DNA of 15,265 nt. Origin: Thermoplasmatales archaeon. GTDB lineage: Archaea; Thermoplasmatota; Thermoplasmata; Methanomassiliicoccales; Methanomethylophilaceae. The DNA is taken from the NCBI GenBank assembly GCA_012522645.1, contig JAAYKC010000122.1, positions 1 to 15,265 on the forward strand. Direction: 5' to 3'. The position numbers were made by a program, and so were the translations under genes. The notes under the pieces are model-generated. The model did no database searches. It saw nothing but the letters and a program-made list of their open reading frames with translations, and had not been told where the DNA came from. Below, one piece after another: positions 1-5,912 of this stretch. The number at the start of each line of letters is the position of its first letter. Within the stretch, counting starts at the first letter, position 1.

Positions 1-1104
1 GACATCGGCGCATCCTACATCCCGGAGCTGGAGGCCCTGGGCGGGGACGTGGTGGTCCTGGACCATCATACGCCTTCCGCAGATTCAGAAACCGTGCACT
101 ATGCGAATCCTCATCTGGTGGGCATAGACGGCATGACAGGGGGATGCGGCGCCACCATGGCCTTCCTCTTCTCCCTGCAGATGAGCGACAAGAACTGGGA
201 TCTGGTGCAGATAGCCTTCGCAGGAATGACCGGGGACAGGCAGCATATCAACGGCATGAGCGGTCTGAACAGCCTGTTGCTGGACGGCGCTCTCGAGAGA
301 GGGCTCATCAGAACATCGTCAGGGTCCCTGATACCGCCCGGTCCGCTCTCGAAATCCCTGTACCTTTCCACTGACCCGTATATCAGAGGGGTCAGCGGTG
401 ACACTGACGGGTCCCGGAAGATGCTGGAGGATGCGGGTATCCCGAACAGTTTCTCCTCGTCAGACCTGGATGCGGATGCTGACAGGAAGCTTTCCTCCCT
501 GATAGCGGTCAGACTCACCATCCAGGGAGTCAGTGTCCAGACCATGCAGGAGATCTCCAGGACCAGATACCATCTGCCGGACTGGGACATGGACGCCGAG
601 ACCATGGCAGACCTTTTCAACGCATGCGGAAGGCTGGGGATAGGAGGGATATCCGGCGGGATGTGCCTGGGCAGCGATAACTGCCTTCAGAAGGCTGTAT
701 CGGCCAATGATGATTACAAGAGGATGATCGTCTCCGCAGTCACCGTCCTGGATGCGAAGGGACTCATCCAGAAGGAGAACATCCAGTATTTCAGCAGCAC
801 CGAATCAGGATTCACCGGCATCGTATGCGGGGCTGCCATGCAGTTCATAGGTGATCCGAACAAGCCCACTGTAGGGATCAACTGCGCCGAGGATATTGCC
901 AAGGCATCGGCAAGGGGCATGTGGGGACAGCTGGACAGGGGTGTTGACCTGTCGGTCGCCATGAGGGTTGCGGCGGAATCCGTCGGCGGGAACGGCGGAG
1001 GGCACAGGATAGCCAGCGGTGCCTCATTCAAATCCGAGAAGAAGGATCTTTTCTTGGATCAGCTGGATCAGCTGATAGGCGACCAGATCAGGACCGCCAC
1101 GTAA
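1..1104 (+). CDS. DHH-family phosphoesterase, archaeal RecJ/GAN-like exonuclease, 5' partial
   Basis: The frame is open from base 1, so the start lies outside the window and about 367 C-terminal residues are visible. They begin just before the signature DHH motif (VVLDHHTPS), whose Asp and His residues bind the catalytic Mn/Mg ions in DHH phosphoesterases. Near the C-terminus a glycine-rich GGNGGGHRIASGAS segment matches the DHHA1 domain motif that binds nucleic acid or nucleotide in the RecJ family. Archaeal RecJ/GAN proteins are single-strand-specific exonucleases, some associated with the replicative CMG helicase; others act as nanoRNases. The N-terminal metal motif is off the edge. The gene ends with TAA inside the 3' end of the convergent kae1, overlapping it by 17 bp. 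DHH family membership is firm, but the exact substrate (DNA, RNA or oligonucleotides) cannot be read from this part. Confidence 0.88.
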   Translation, partial: DIGASYIPELEALGGDVVVLDHHTPSADSETVHYANPHLVGIDGMTGGCGATMAFLFSLQMSDKNWDLVQIAFAGMTGDRQHINGMSGLNSLLLDGALERGLIRTSSGSLIPPGPLSKSLYLSTDPYIRGVSGDTDGSRKMLEDAGIPNSFSSSDLDADADRKLSSLIAVRLTIQGVSVQTMQEISRTRYHLPDWDMDAETMADLFNACGRLGIGGISGGMCLGSDNCLQKAVSANDDYKRMIVSAVTVLDAKGLIQKENIQYFSSTESGFTGIVCGAAMQFIGDPNKPTVGINCAEDIAKASARGMWGQLDRGVDLSVAMRVAAESVGGNGGGHRIASGASFKSEKKDLFLDQLDQLIGDQIRTAT

Positions 1105-2071
1105 CAGGAACCTCATCGGTCCTGAATCTTTGATTTATCTCTGTCTCTGCGATCGTCATCCTCACACCGGAAGAGTACATCAGACTCCCCAGCCATGCTA
1201 TCATAGCACCGTTGTCGACGCACAGCTTCCGATCCGGGACGAACATCTCGGCGCCTCTCTCCTCGGCCATCGTCGAGATCATATCTCTGAGACGGCTGTT
1301 CTGCACCACCCCTCCGCCCAGGAGCACCTCGTTCTTCCCCACATGTGCCATCGCCCTCTCGGTGACCTCGGTCAGCATGGCAAAACAGACCTCCTGCACA
1401 GAGAATGCTATATCCTCAAGGGAGGCTCCCTTCCTCCTCTGCTCGAGGGCCGCTGTCATGATGCCTGAGAAGGAGACGTCCATCCCTTTCACAGAGTAAG
1501 GTATGTCCAGAAGCCTGTCCCCTTCCGAAGCGAGCTTCTCTATCGTCGGGCCCGCATAATAGCCGAGGCCCAATTCCCTCCCCAGTTTGTCGAACATATT
1601 GCCTATGCCCACATCAAGCGTCTCCCCGAAGATGCGGTACCTGCCGTTGGAGAAGGCGATCACCTGGGTATTCCCCCCCGAAGCGTAAAGGAGGACCGGG
1701 TCCTCGCAGTCGGTGACCGCTCTGCCTATCTCCACGTGGGCTATGCAGTGATTCACCCCGATTATCGGCACGTCCAGTTTTACAGAGAGCGCCCTGGCCG
1801 CAGTGGCCGCGACCCTCAGGCACGGCCCCAGACCGGGGCCCTTGGAGAAGGATATCAGATCTATGTCCCCGAAGGACACATTGGCGGCGGACAGTGCTTT
1901 CTCTATCACTTCCGCAACCTTATCGGCGTGATGATTCGCCGCTTCCCTCGGATGCAGCCCCCCTTCCTCCGGCCTGAACATATCCAGTTCGTTGGCGAGG
2001 ACTTTCCTCCCGGTGTCCGTCACGCCTGCGCCCAGAGTGTGGGCCGTTCCCTCTATCCCCAGGGTTATCAT
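1088..2071 (-). CDS. kae1: Kae1/TsaD, tRNA N6-threonylcarbamoyladenosine transferase subunit of KEOPS
   Basis: Kae1 transfers threonylcarbamoyl from TC-AMP to A37 of ANN-decoding tRNAs within the KEOPS complex in the cytoplasm. The 327-residue protein opens with the ASKHA-fold phosphate loop (MITLGIEGTAHTLGAG). It carries the metal-binding HxxxH at H108 and H112 (NHCIAHVEIG), the YASGGNTQV nucleotide motif and a late GGGVVQNSRLR motif, all typical of Kae1. Its length equals the Kae1 domain alone. In several euryarchaea, including Thermoplasma, Kae1 is fused to the kinase Bud32, so here Bud32 must be a separate gene or absent, and it is not in the window. The ATG at 2069-2071 overlaps the stop of the upstream CxxC-protein gene as ATGA, which suggests translational coupling. 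The 3' end overlaps the convergent DHH gene by 17 bp. Confidence 0.95.
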   Translation of the reverse strand: MITLGIEGTAHTLGAGVTDTGRKVLANELDMFRPEEGGLHPREAANHHADKVAEVIEKALSAANVSFGDIDLISFSKGPGLGPCLRVAATAARALSVKLDVPIIGVNHCIAHVEIGRAVTDCEDPVLLYASGGNTQVIAFSNGRYRIFGETLDVGIGNMFDKLGRELGLGYYAGPTIEKLASEGDRLLDIPYSVKGMDVSFSGIMTAALEQRRKGASLEDIAFSVQEVCFAMLTEVTERAMAHVGKNEVLLGGGVVQNSRLRDMISTMAEERGAEMFVPDRKLCVDNGAMIAWLGSLMYSSGVRMTIAETEINQRFRTDEVPVTWRS

Positions 2072-2310
2072 TTATGCCCGGCGATCTCCTGCAGCTTCCT
2101 GAGAACGGGGGTACCGTCCTCGGCCACTATGACGTCGTCGACCACCAGGATGGGGAAGCCCTTGTCCAGAACTTCGCAGAATGCTCCTTCGGCGAGACCT
2201 TCTGTGGTGTCCACATTGTAATATGTGATTTCCAGCCCCTCGGGTATTCTTTCTTTCACATAGTCGCATTTCTCGCAATTGTTCTTAGTGAACAGCTTAA
2301 TCTCTGCCAT
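2068..2310 (-). CDS. Small glutaredoxin/thioredoxin-like CxxC protein
   Basis: This is an 80-residue protein when started at the ATG at 2308-2310. It begins with a beta strand and the redox motif FTKNNCEKC (Cys12 and Cys15). A GFPILVVDD segment follows, holding the cis-Pro strand typical of the thioredoxin fold, then a C-terminal helix (PVLRKLQEIAG). The length fits NrdH/glutaredoxin-like archaeal redoxins, which pass electrons as thiol-disulfide oxidoreductases; the partner is unknown. An upstream in-frame start at 2391 would add 27 residues. I reject it because that extension covers the tRNA-Val promoter, does not belong to the fold, and an AT-rich TATA-like element sits about 26 bp before the 2310 ATG, as expected for a leaderless transcript. 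The stop overlaps the kae1 start (ATGA), so the two genes are probably co-transcribed. Confidence 0.83.
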   Translation of the reverse strand: MAEIKLFTKNNCEKCDYVKERIPEGLEITYYNVDTTEGLAEGAFCEVLDKGFPILVVDDVIVAEDGTPVLRKLQEIAGHK

Positions 2311-2331
2311 GGGCCCTTGGATAGTGTCTCC

Positions 2332-2340
2332 GATTAAAAT
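2332..2340 (-). promoter_or_regulatory. TATA box of the redoxin-kae1 operon
   Basis: Read on the minus strand this is ATTTTAATC, centred about 26 bp upstream of the ATG at 2310. That spacing places transcription initiation at or next to the start codon, as in leaderless archaeal mRNAs. Called by eye. Confidence 0.5.
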
Positions 2341-2389
2341 CTTCTCTGAGGCCGTCAGTATCTGGTGGCGGACGGTTTCATGTAAAAAC

Positions 2390-2398
2390 ATATAAAAG
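2390..2398 (+). promoter_or_regulatory. TATA box of tRNA-Val(GAC)
   Basis: The sequence ATATAAAAG lies about 29 bp before the mature 5' end of the tRNA at 2423, the normal distance for an archaeal TBP site with a start at or just before the tRNA. It is one of the best TATA boxes in the window. Confidence 0.65.
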
Positions 2399-2422
2399 TG
2401 GGAAGGGTATCTCCGCCTTACC

Positions 2423-2498
2423 GGGCTCGTGGTCTAGGGGTTATGACGTCGCATTGACATTGCGGAGGTCGCCGGTTCAAATCCGGCCGAGCCCACCA
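2423..2498 (+). tRNA. tRNA-Val, anticodon GAC, CCA encoded
   Basis: A full cloverleaf can be drawn. The acceptor is GGGCTCG with CGAGCCC, followed by discriminator A and a genomically encoded CCA at 2496-2498. The anticodon loop TTGACAT has anticodon GAC at 2456-2458, and the T-loop is TTCAAAT on a GCCGG/CCGGC stem. No intron interrupts the anticodon loop. It is nearly identical to the tRNA-Val(TAC) gene on the opposite strand at 3940-4015, differing mainly in the anticodon arm and one acceptor base pair. Confidence 0.96.
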
Positions 2499-2523
2499 TG
2501 ATTATTATGATTAAGAGGAAGGG

Positions 2524-2529
2524 TTTTTT
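2524..2529 (+). terminator. Oligo-T run, possible tRNA-Val terminator
   Basis: Six consecutive T residues lie 26 bp after the tRNA 3' end. Archaeal RNA polymerase terminates at such U-tracts without needing a hairpin. It could also be part of the AT-rich promoter of the gene starting at 2553. Confidence 0.35.
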
Positions 2530-2552
2530 AGGCCGTCCTCTCATGCATCGGC

Positions 2553-2885
2553 ATGGCGACCGTGACCGTCGATATGAAATTCTGCGAGAAGAAGATCGAG
2601 ATCACCGTTACTCCCAGAGAGGACGGCGACCTTGACCTCGTTATAGATACTGATTGTGACAATGTCAGGTCCTATTATGAGAAACTGGGCAGGATCCTGA
2701 CCGCAGATGATGTGACGGACAATGAGCACAGCAAGGTGCTGGATAAGCAGACCTGCGCACCTCTTACGATGACCTGCATGGCCCCGGTGGGTGTGATCAA
2801 CGCAGCATGGCTGGAACTGGGGCTGCTGTCCAAGTCCCGGGCCAATGCGGTCGGGGAGAATGTCATGATGTTCCGCCCCGAATGA
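2553..2885 (+). CDS. Small cysteine-containing protein, DUF6951-like, copy 1
   Basis: This 110-residue protein has no assigned function. It has an N-terminal beta-rich half, a middle segment ending in a YYEKLG helix, and a C-terminal part with TCMAP.GV and the helix AAWLELGLL. Four cysteines, C11, C35, C68 and C75, sit in short conserved contexts (KFC, TDC, TC, TCMAP). The layout recalls DUF6951, a family of about 100 residues in methanogens; this is from memory and unconfirmed. The next gene, 49 bp downstream, is its paralog: they align without gaps over about 107 positions, with about 59 identities by hand count, and all four cysteines are retained. There is no signal peptide or membrane segment, so it is cytoplasmic. 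Conserved cysteines in such a protein would fit a metal or Fe-S site, which is inference. An ATG at 2543 is out of frame. Confidence 0.8.
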   Translation: MATVTVDMKFCEKKIEITVTPREDGDLDLVIDTDCDNVRSYYEKLGRILTADDVTDNEHSKVLDKQTCAPLTMTCMAPVGVINAAWLELGLLSKSRANAVGENVMMFRPE

Positions 2886-2934
2886 TGAACAGGTATGTGT
2901 TTTGTACTTGTAACGGGATTCCGCACCGATAGAC

Positions 2935-3276
2935 ATGGGAACCGTTCTGGTTGATATGAAATTCTGCGATAAGAAACATAAGATCACCGTCACAGAGAAA
3001 GAGGATGGCAATCTGAACGTTCATATCGCGACGAATTGCAATCACATCAAAGACTATTACAAGAATCTCGGGGACACTCTCACCGTGGAGGATGTCACGG
3101 ACAGGAAAGGGAGCAAGGTATTCGATCCGGATGTCTGCTTCCCCTGCACCATAACCTGTCTGGTGCCCTCTGGCGTCGTCTCCGCAGCATGGCTGGAGCT
3201 GGGGATGCTGTCCGAATCCAGAGCAAAGAAGATCGGATCGAACTGCATCGTTTTCACCGGTAGCAAAGATGAATGA
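2935..3276 (+). CDS. Small cysteine-containing protein, DUF6951-like, copy 2
   Basis: This 113-residue protein is the tandem paralog of the preceding gene, with the same start pattern (VDMKFC) and the same cysteines at 11, 35, 68 and 75. It has two extra cysteines: C71, making a CxxCxxxC cluster at 68-75, and C104 near the end. The AAWLELG helix and the following SxSRA segment are kept. The middle region between the YY pair and the C-terminal cysteines is the most diverged, and the extra cysteines suggest a changed or additional metal site. The function is unknown. The end of this gene overlaps the next small gene by 8 bp (ATGAATGA), so translation of the two is probably coupled. No clear ribosome binding site precedes the ATG; it may be leaderless or read from the copy 1 transcript. 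Confidence 0.8.
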   Translation: MGTVLVDMKFCDKKHKITVTEKEDGNLNVHIATNCNHIKDYYKNLGDTLTVEDVTDRKGSKVFDPDVCFPCTITCLVPSGVVSAAWLELGMLSESRAKKIGSNCIVFTGSKDE

Positions 3277-3439
3277 GAAAAGATGCCTCTGGTTGGCTAA
3301 GGACGGCCGGTGCGCCTGCTGCAAGGCGAGGAGAATAAGGCTGGATGTCCTCAAACTGAAGGATTACGAAATCTGCTGCCCGGGAACTGATTATATGACA
3401 TGTGAGTTCTTCAAGGAGCTCCCTCCTCAGACGAAGTGA
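3269..3439 (+). CDS. 56-residue cysteine-rich small protein
   Basis: This short frame runs from the ATG at 3269 to the TGA at 3437-3439. It encodes seven cysteines in 56 residues (C6, C15, C17, C18, C36, C37, C45), spaced as an early single Cys, a CxCC group, a CC pair followed by PG, and a final Cys before EFF. Paired Cys groups flanking a basic central segment (KARRIRL) suggest a compact zinc- or Fe-S-binding domain; no known family is recognised. It overlaps the preceding DUF6951-like gene by 8 bp, and its TGA overlaps the GTG of the HEAT-repeat gene as GTGA. Codon choice resembles its neighbours. The two overlaps, the non-random Cys spacing and the lack of any competing frame here argue that it is real. 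It falls below usual gene-finder cut-offs and may be missed in annotations. Confidence 0.72.
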   Translation: MNEKRCLWLAKDGRCACCKARRIRLDVLKLKDYEICCPGTDYMTCEFFKELPPQTK

Positions 3440-3921
3440 TTATTGTGAACGGGAAGGATTGGCTGTCGGAGCTGGAATACGACCTGCAGAGGAAGAAGGA
3501 CAGGGCGGATGCATTGGATGATCTCTTCCAAATGACCTTCCTCGGGGAACCTGAGATAAGAAGGAGAGCTGCATGGTGCGTGGCCAAGATGGGGCAGAAT
3601 AAAGTGTCGGATACGAGGATCGTCGACATACTCATCCCCCTGACCGAAGACGCAGACCGAGAGATCAGAGAGAATGTCGCATGGGGCCTGGGGGAGGTTG
3701 CCGGTGCCGGGATAGGGGATGAGAGGTGCATATACGCTCTGAAGAAGCTTGCCGCAGATGACCGCAGGGAGGTCAGAGGCATGGCGGCATGGGCAACTGG
3801 CAGGCTCAGGAACAAGCTCGCCGTATCCGACCCGGGACTGGATGATATCATGAGAGGGCTGCTGAACGACGATTCCGCATACGTGGCCGCTTCAGCCCGT
3901 TTCGCCCTCGGATTGGAATAG
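3436..3921 (+). CDS. HEAT-repeat (PBS-lyase-type) protein
   Basis: This 161-residue all-helical protein is built from about four HEAT repeats, roughly residues 25-55, 56-93, 94-126 and 128-161. Three of them share the core E-[IV]-R-x-x-[AV]-A-W (PEIRRRAAW, REIRENVAW, REVRGMAAW). HEAT repeats form a right-handed solenoid for protein binding and have no catalysis of their own. In PBS-lyase relatives they act as scaffolds or chaperones for cofactor-carrying proteins, so a partner among the small Cys proteins upstream is a reasonable guess but only inference. The start is GTG at 3436, overlapping the previous stop (GTGA); an in-frame GTG at 3445 is an alternative. No transmembrane segment or signal peptide is visible. 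It is the last gene of the cassette between the two tRNA-Val genes, ending 18 bp before the tRNA on the other strand. Confidence 0.87.
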   Translation: MIIVNGKDWLSELEYDLQRKKDRADALDDLFQMTFLGEPEIRRRAAWCVAKMGQNKVSDTRIVDILIPLTEDADREIRENVAWGLGEVAGAGIGDERCIYALKKLAADDRREVRGMAAWATGRLRNKLAVSDPGLDDIMRGLLNDDSAYVAASARFALGLE

Positions 3922-3939
3922 GCCCTGTCCGAAGGAATA

Positions 3940-4015
3940 TGGTGGGCCCGGCCGGATTTGAACCGGCGACCTTCGCCTTGTAAGGGCGACGTCATAACCC
4001 CTAGACCACGGGCCC
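3940..4015 (-). tRNA. tRNA-Val, anticodon TAC, CCA encoded
   Basis: On the minus strand the acceptor is GGGCCCG with CGGGCCC, then discriminator A and an encoded CCA (plus-strand 3940-3942). The anticodon loop is CTTACAA, giving TAC (plus-strand 3980-3982). The D-arm and T-arm are identical to those of tRNA-Val(GAC) at 2423-2498. It has no intron and faces tRNA-Val(GAC), so the pair forms an inverted repeat about 1.4 kb apart. Confidence 0.96.
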
Positions 4016-4037
4016 GTCCCGTCTTGATGATTGAGGG

Positions 4038-4047
4038 ATTATAAAAA
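4038..4047 (-). promoter_or_regulatory. TATA box of tRNA-Val(TAC)
   Basis: The minus-strand sequence TTTTTATAAT is centred about 28 bp upstream of the tRNA 5' end at 4015, the standard archaeal spacing. Confidence 0.6.
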
Positions 4048-4107
4048 CATGCCATCCTCCGGCCTGGTGAAGATCCCGGATACGCGACATGTTCGGCTCC
4101 GAACCAT

Positions 4108-4117
4108 CATTAAAATA
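4108..4117 (+). promoter_or_regulatory. TATA box of tRNA-Gly(CCC)
   Basis: The AT-rich element CATTAAAATA is centred about 30 bp before the tRNA-Gly 5' end at 4143. It lies in an otherwise GC-rich spacer. Confidence 0.5.
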
Positions 4118-4142
4118 GTAGAAGTTGATTTTCGAAGAACCT

Positions 4143-4214
4143 GCGACTATAGTCTAGTGGTTAGGACAGTGGCTTCCCAAGCCTCTAACCCGGGTTCAAA
4201 TCCCGGTGGTCGCA
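4143..4214 (+). tRNA. tRNA-Gly, anticodon CCC, CCA not encoded
   Basis: The acceptor is GCGACTA with TGGTCGC and discriminator A at 4214. The following bases are CTT, so CCA must be added by the nucleotidyltransferase, unlike the two tRNA-Val genes nearby. The anticodon loop TTCCCAA gives CCC at 4176-4178. The T-arm is CCGGG/CCCGG around TTCAAAT. The anticodon stem GTGGC/GCCTC pairs except for a T-T mismatch at its second position (4170 with 4184). It has no intron. Confidence 0.94.
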
Positions 4215-4232
4215 CTTATTCTCCTTCAATAC

Positions 4233-4242
4233 GGTTTTATGG
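4233..4242 (+). promoter_or_regulatory. Possible TATA box of the rtcA operon
   Basis: GGTTTTATGG is centred about 24 bp before the rtcA ATG, which would give a leaderless mRNA. The match is weak. Read-through from tRNA-Gly, which ends 46 bp before rtcA, is the alternative. Confidence 0.35.
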
Positions 4243-4260
4243 CTGTTCGCGTTTAAGATA

Positions 4261-5301
4261 ATGGGTGATGTCTTGCTGGAAATAGACGGTTCTAAAGGAG
4301 AGGGCGGCGGCCAGATGGTCCGCACATCCGTTGCCATGTCCGTTCTTACCGGCAAGGACGTGCATTTGACCAGGATAAGGGAGAACAGGCCCACCAACGG
4401 ACTTTCCAGACAGCATTGTGCTGCGATCGGCGCCGTGGCCGAAATGACCGGGTCCAAGACCTTCGGCAACACCCCCGGATCCAGGGAACTGACATTCAGA
4501 CCCGGCAAGAATATGAAATATCAGATCAGTACCGATGTGGGCACTGCGGGAAGTGTCAGCCTCGTGCTCCAGGCGATGCTGTTAGCCGGCAGTAAGACAG
4601 ATAAGCCGCTCAAGATAGACATAACAGGGGGAACGAACGTCATGTGGGCGCCGCCCATTGACACGTACAATCAGGTGCTTTTCCCTCTTATGAAGCGTAT
4701 GGGGATAAGTGTCAGTGCCGAGATCCGAGAAAGGGGCTTCTTCCCGGAAGGCGGCGGAAGGGTGTCCGCTGTTCTGGATCCTGTGAAGAAGATAGACCTT
4801 CTGAACCTGCCGGACCTGGGTGAACTGAAGGGCATACGGGGGATCTGCTTTATACAGAACCTTCCTGACTGGATCACGAAACAGCTGATCAACGGATGCA
4901 GGAAACCGCTGGAACCGTTCGGAGGCGCCGATATAGAGGTGGAGCGCACCGCCGGCATATCCAGAGGCGCCGGGTTGTGCCTTGTCGCAGAGTACGAGAA
5001 TGGCTTCCTCGGCAGCAATGTGATGACCGCACGGGGCCGTTCTCCGAAGGATGCGGGTAACGATGCGGCAAAGGACCTCGTTAAGGAGATGGAGTCGGGA
5101 GCTACCCTGGATATCAACACTGCGGACCAATTGCTGCCTTATATGGCCCTGGCTGAGGAGAACAGCGTCTTCTCCGTGTCCAGGATCAGCAGGCACCTGT
5201 TGAGCCAGATGGACACTCTGGAGACTTTCCTTGATGTCAGTTTCGGAGTCGAGAGAAGAGATAACGTCTATAATTTCACGGTGAACACAGAGGGAACGTG
5301 A
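4261..5301 (+). CDS. rtcA: RNA 3'-terminal phosphate cyclase
   Basis: RtcA uses ATP to convert a 3'-phosphate RNA end to a 2',3'-cyclic phosphate through a covalent histidine-AMP intermediate, in RNA end healing or tRNA repair. The 346-residue length matches the family (about 340). The N-terminus has the diagnostic GEGGGQMVRTSVAMS motif followed by the RENRPTNGL segment. The C-terminus holds ISRHLLSQ, where H312 aligns with the adenylylated histidine of E. coli RtcA (SCHLLTN context). The central FFPEGGGRV segment is also typical. The ATG at 4261 is preceded by an AT-rich element and no strong ribosome binding site. The stop overlaps the start region of the downstream reductase, so the two form an operon although their pathways are unrelated. 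No RtcB ligase is in the window. Confidence 0.95.
   Translation: MGDVLLEIDGSKGEGGGQMVRTSVAMSVLTGKDVHLTRIRENRPTNGLSRQHCAAIGAVAEMTGSKTFGNTPGSRELTFRPGKNMKYQISTDVGTAGSVSLVLQAMLLAGSKTDKPLKIDITGGTNVMWAPPIDTYNQVLFPLMKRMGISVSAEIRERGFFPEGGGRVSAVLDPVKKIDLLNLPDLGELKGIRGICFIQNLPDWITKQLINGCRKPLEPFGGADIEVERTAGISRGAGLCLVAEYENGFLGSNVMTARGRSPKDAGNDAAKDLVKEMESGATLDINTADQLLPYMALAEENSVFSVSRISRHLLSQMDTLETFLDVSFGVERRDNVYNFTVNTEGT
5290..5295 (+). promoter_or_regulatory. Ribosome binding site of the reductase gene
   Basis: GAGGGA lies 5 bp before the ATG at 5301 and inside the end of rtcA. The spacing favours this ATG over the overlapping GTG at 5298. Confidence 0.5.
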
Positions 5302-5912
5302 TGAGGCCTTTCATACATGTCAACTGCGCGATGTCGGCCGACGGCAAGATCGCCGGCCCCGACAGGAAGCAGATGAGGATATCCTCGGACGAGGACATAG
5401 CCAGAGTCAGAGAATTGAGGAAGGGGTACGACTCCATCCTCGTAGGGGTGGGCACCGTGATCTCTGATGATCCGCATCTCACCGTTAAAGGTCTGAGCTA
5501 TGACGATAACCCGATAAGGATTGTCATAGACCCTGACGGACGGACACCGGACGACGCATTGGTGCTTGATGAGAGGGCACCTACGGTAATGGTCACCTCA
5601 TCCTCCTGTGAAAGGGAGTGGGACGCGGAGGAGATCGTCAGAGCCGGGGACCCTCTTGACCTTAACATAATGCTGGAAGCCCTTGGGGAGATGGGCATAG
5701 ACAGCGTATTGGTTGAGGGCGGAGGAGAGACGATCGCAGGATTCTTCAGTGCGGACCTCGTGGATAAATACACGGTATTCGTAGGCCCCTGGGTCATAGG
5801 TGACAGAACATCCCCGACCCCGGCGGACGGGGGTCGGCCGATAATGAGGAAGATGTCACTGGAGAGTACTGAGGTCCTCGGGGACGGTGTACTGCTGACG
5901 TTCACTCTCTGA
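5301..5912 (+). CDS. 2,5-diamino-6-(ribosylamino)-4(3H)-pyrimidinone 5'-phosphate reductase (archaeal RibD C-domain type)
   Basis: In archaea this stand-alone reductase uses NAD(P)H to reduce the ribosyl side chain of the GTP-derived pyrimidinone to ribitylamino, a step toward riboflavin, FAD and the deazaflavin F420. The 203-residue protein has the RibD_C/DHFR-like layout: HVNCAMSADGKIA at the N-terminus, ILVGVGTVISDDPHLT around residues 48-63, an IRIVIDPDG strand, and VLVEGGGETIAGFF late in the protein with the following DLVDKYTVFV. The deaminase domain found in bacterial RibD is absent, as usual in archaea. The start could be GTG 5298 or ATG 5301; I chose the ATG because of its ribosome binding site. 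It overlaps rtcA by 1 bp (TGATG) and the convergent regulator by 11 bp at the 3' end. Some RibD_C paralogs act on other substrates, so the substrate is an inference. Confidence 0.87.
   Translation: MRPFIHVNCAMSADGKIAGPDRKQMRISSDEDIARVRELRKGYDSILVGVGTVISDDPHLTVKGLSYDDNPIRIVIDPDGRTPDDALVLDERAPTVMVTSSSCEREWDAEEIVRAGDPLDLNIMLEALGEMGIDSVLVEGGGETIAGFFSADLVDKYTVFVGPWVIGDRTSPTPADGGRPIMRKMSLESTEVLGDGVLLTFTL

Noticed and set aside
2311..2391. N-terminal extension of the redoxin gene to an in-frame start at 2391
   Set aside because: The extra 27 residues do not fit the thioredoxin fold and cover the tRNA-Val promoter, while a TATA-like element sits 26 bp before the ATG at 2310.
3411..4055. 214-codon open frame on the - strand opposite the HEAT gene
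   Set aside because: It runs through the tRNA-Val(TAC) gene and is antisense to clear HEAT repeats; it has Ser/Pro-rich content typical of shadow frames.
4582..5196. 204-codon open frame on the - strand opposite rtcA
   Set aside because: rtcA on the + strand has full family motifs over this stretch, and the antisense translation shows no domain.
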